Position numbers and translations under genes: made by a program. This document shows positions 6,968 through 7,080 of a stretch of DNA of 7,080 nucleotides, piece by piece. Source of the DNA: Syntrophobacterales bacterium (GTDB lineage: Bacteria > Desulfobacterota > Syntrophobacteria > BM002); contig JAUWKY010000121.1 of assembly GCA_030613915.1 (NCBI GenBank), positions 1 to 7,080 of the forward strand, given 5' to 3'. The stretch's first letter is position 1. The number at the start of each line of letters is the position of its first letter. A model generated the notes under the pieces. The model saw only the letters and a list, made by a program, of their open reading frames with translations, did no database searches and had not been told where the DNA came from.

Positions 6968-7080
6968 AGCTTTTCCTCAAAGAAGCTTTCAGCTCAAAAA
7001 TAAAATTAAATCTCCATTCCTATGACTTCCATACCATGCGACTACAGGGTTCGTCTTTAGCGCCCCCTTACTGTTCAACG
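6968..7080. other. Region upstream of the response-regulator gene
   Basis: These 113 bp hold an AT-rich tract (about 6995-7012) and the ribosome binding site of the regulator. I see no convincing -35/-10 pair or sigma-54 element. On the minus strand one frame reads GTT GAA CAG TAA at 7079-7068, which could be the end of an upstream gene such as a sensor kinase, but all three frames close before the regulator start and the fragment is too short to identify. Confidence 0.3.
6974..6978 (-). promoter_or_regulatory. Ribosome binding site for the response-regulator gene
   Basis: GAGGA on the minus strand, 6 bp before the ATG at 6967, is a good Shine-Dalgarno site. It lies in the 10-nt loop of a possible 5-bp stem (AGCTT 6987-6983 with AAGCT 6972-6968, read on the minus strand). 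Confidence 0.65.

Overview
The window carries five protein-coding genes in two convergent blocks and looks like an ordinary stretch of chromosome from a Gram-negative bacterium. Base composition is close to balanced, and no tRNA, rRNA, insertion sequence, integrase or CRISPR array is visible. The NtrC-family regulator with a C-terminal Fis-type helix-turn-helix, and the Cache-HAMP-SpoIIE phosphatase with a conserved-looking periplasmic sensor, are the styles of gene I associate with Desulfobacterota (former Deltaproteobacteria, for example the Desulfovibrionales). That placement is an inference from protein style, not a match.

Plus strand, 1-3574: a ferric-iron ABC importer in the order binding protein (5' end cut off by the window edge), fused double-domain permease, ATPase. 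The gaps are 9 and 4 bp, so this is one transcription unit. The binding protein would capture Fe3+ in the periplasm, the 563-residue permease would form the whole membrane channel, and the 368-residue ATPase would power import. Its promoter, and any Fur box, lie upstream of the window.

Minus strand, 6967-3592: a signalling pair read in the opposite direction. First comes an NtrC/ZraR-type response regulator (receiver, sigma-54 AAA+ with intact GAFTGA, Fis-type DNA-binding domain). After a 139-bp gap comes a membrane-anchored SpoIIE/RsbU-type serine phosphatase with a periplasmic Cache-like sensor. The gap holds a candidate sigma-70 promoter and a perfect 10-bp palindrome over its -35 box, so the phosphatase may have its own control. 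No histidine kinase, anti-sigma factor or anti-sigma antagonist is visible; the kinase may lie just beyond 7080.

The two blocks meet tail to tail with only 17 bp between stop codons and no strong terminator. I see no wholly new system here. The most notable item is a methionine-rich insertion (11 Met in 44 residues, several as M-x-x-M) in the periplasmic sensor of the phosphatase, which could be a metal- or redox-responsive element.
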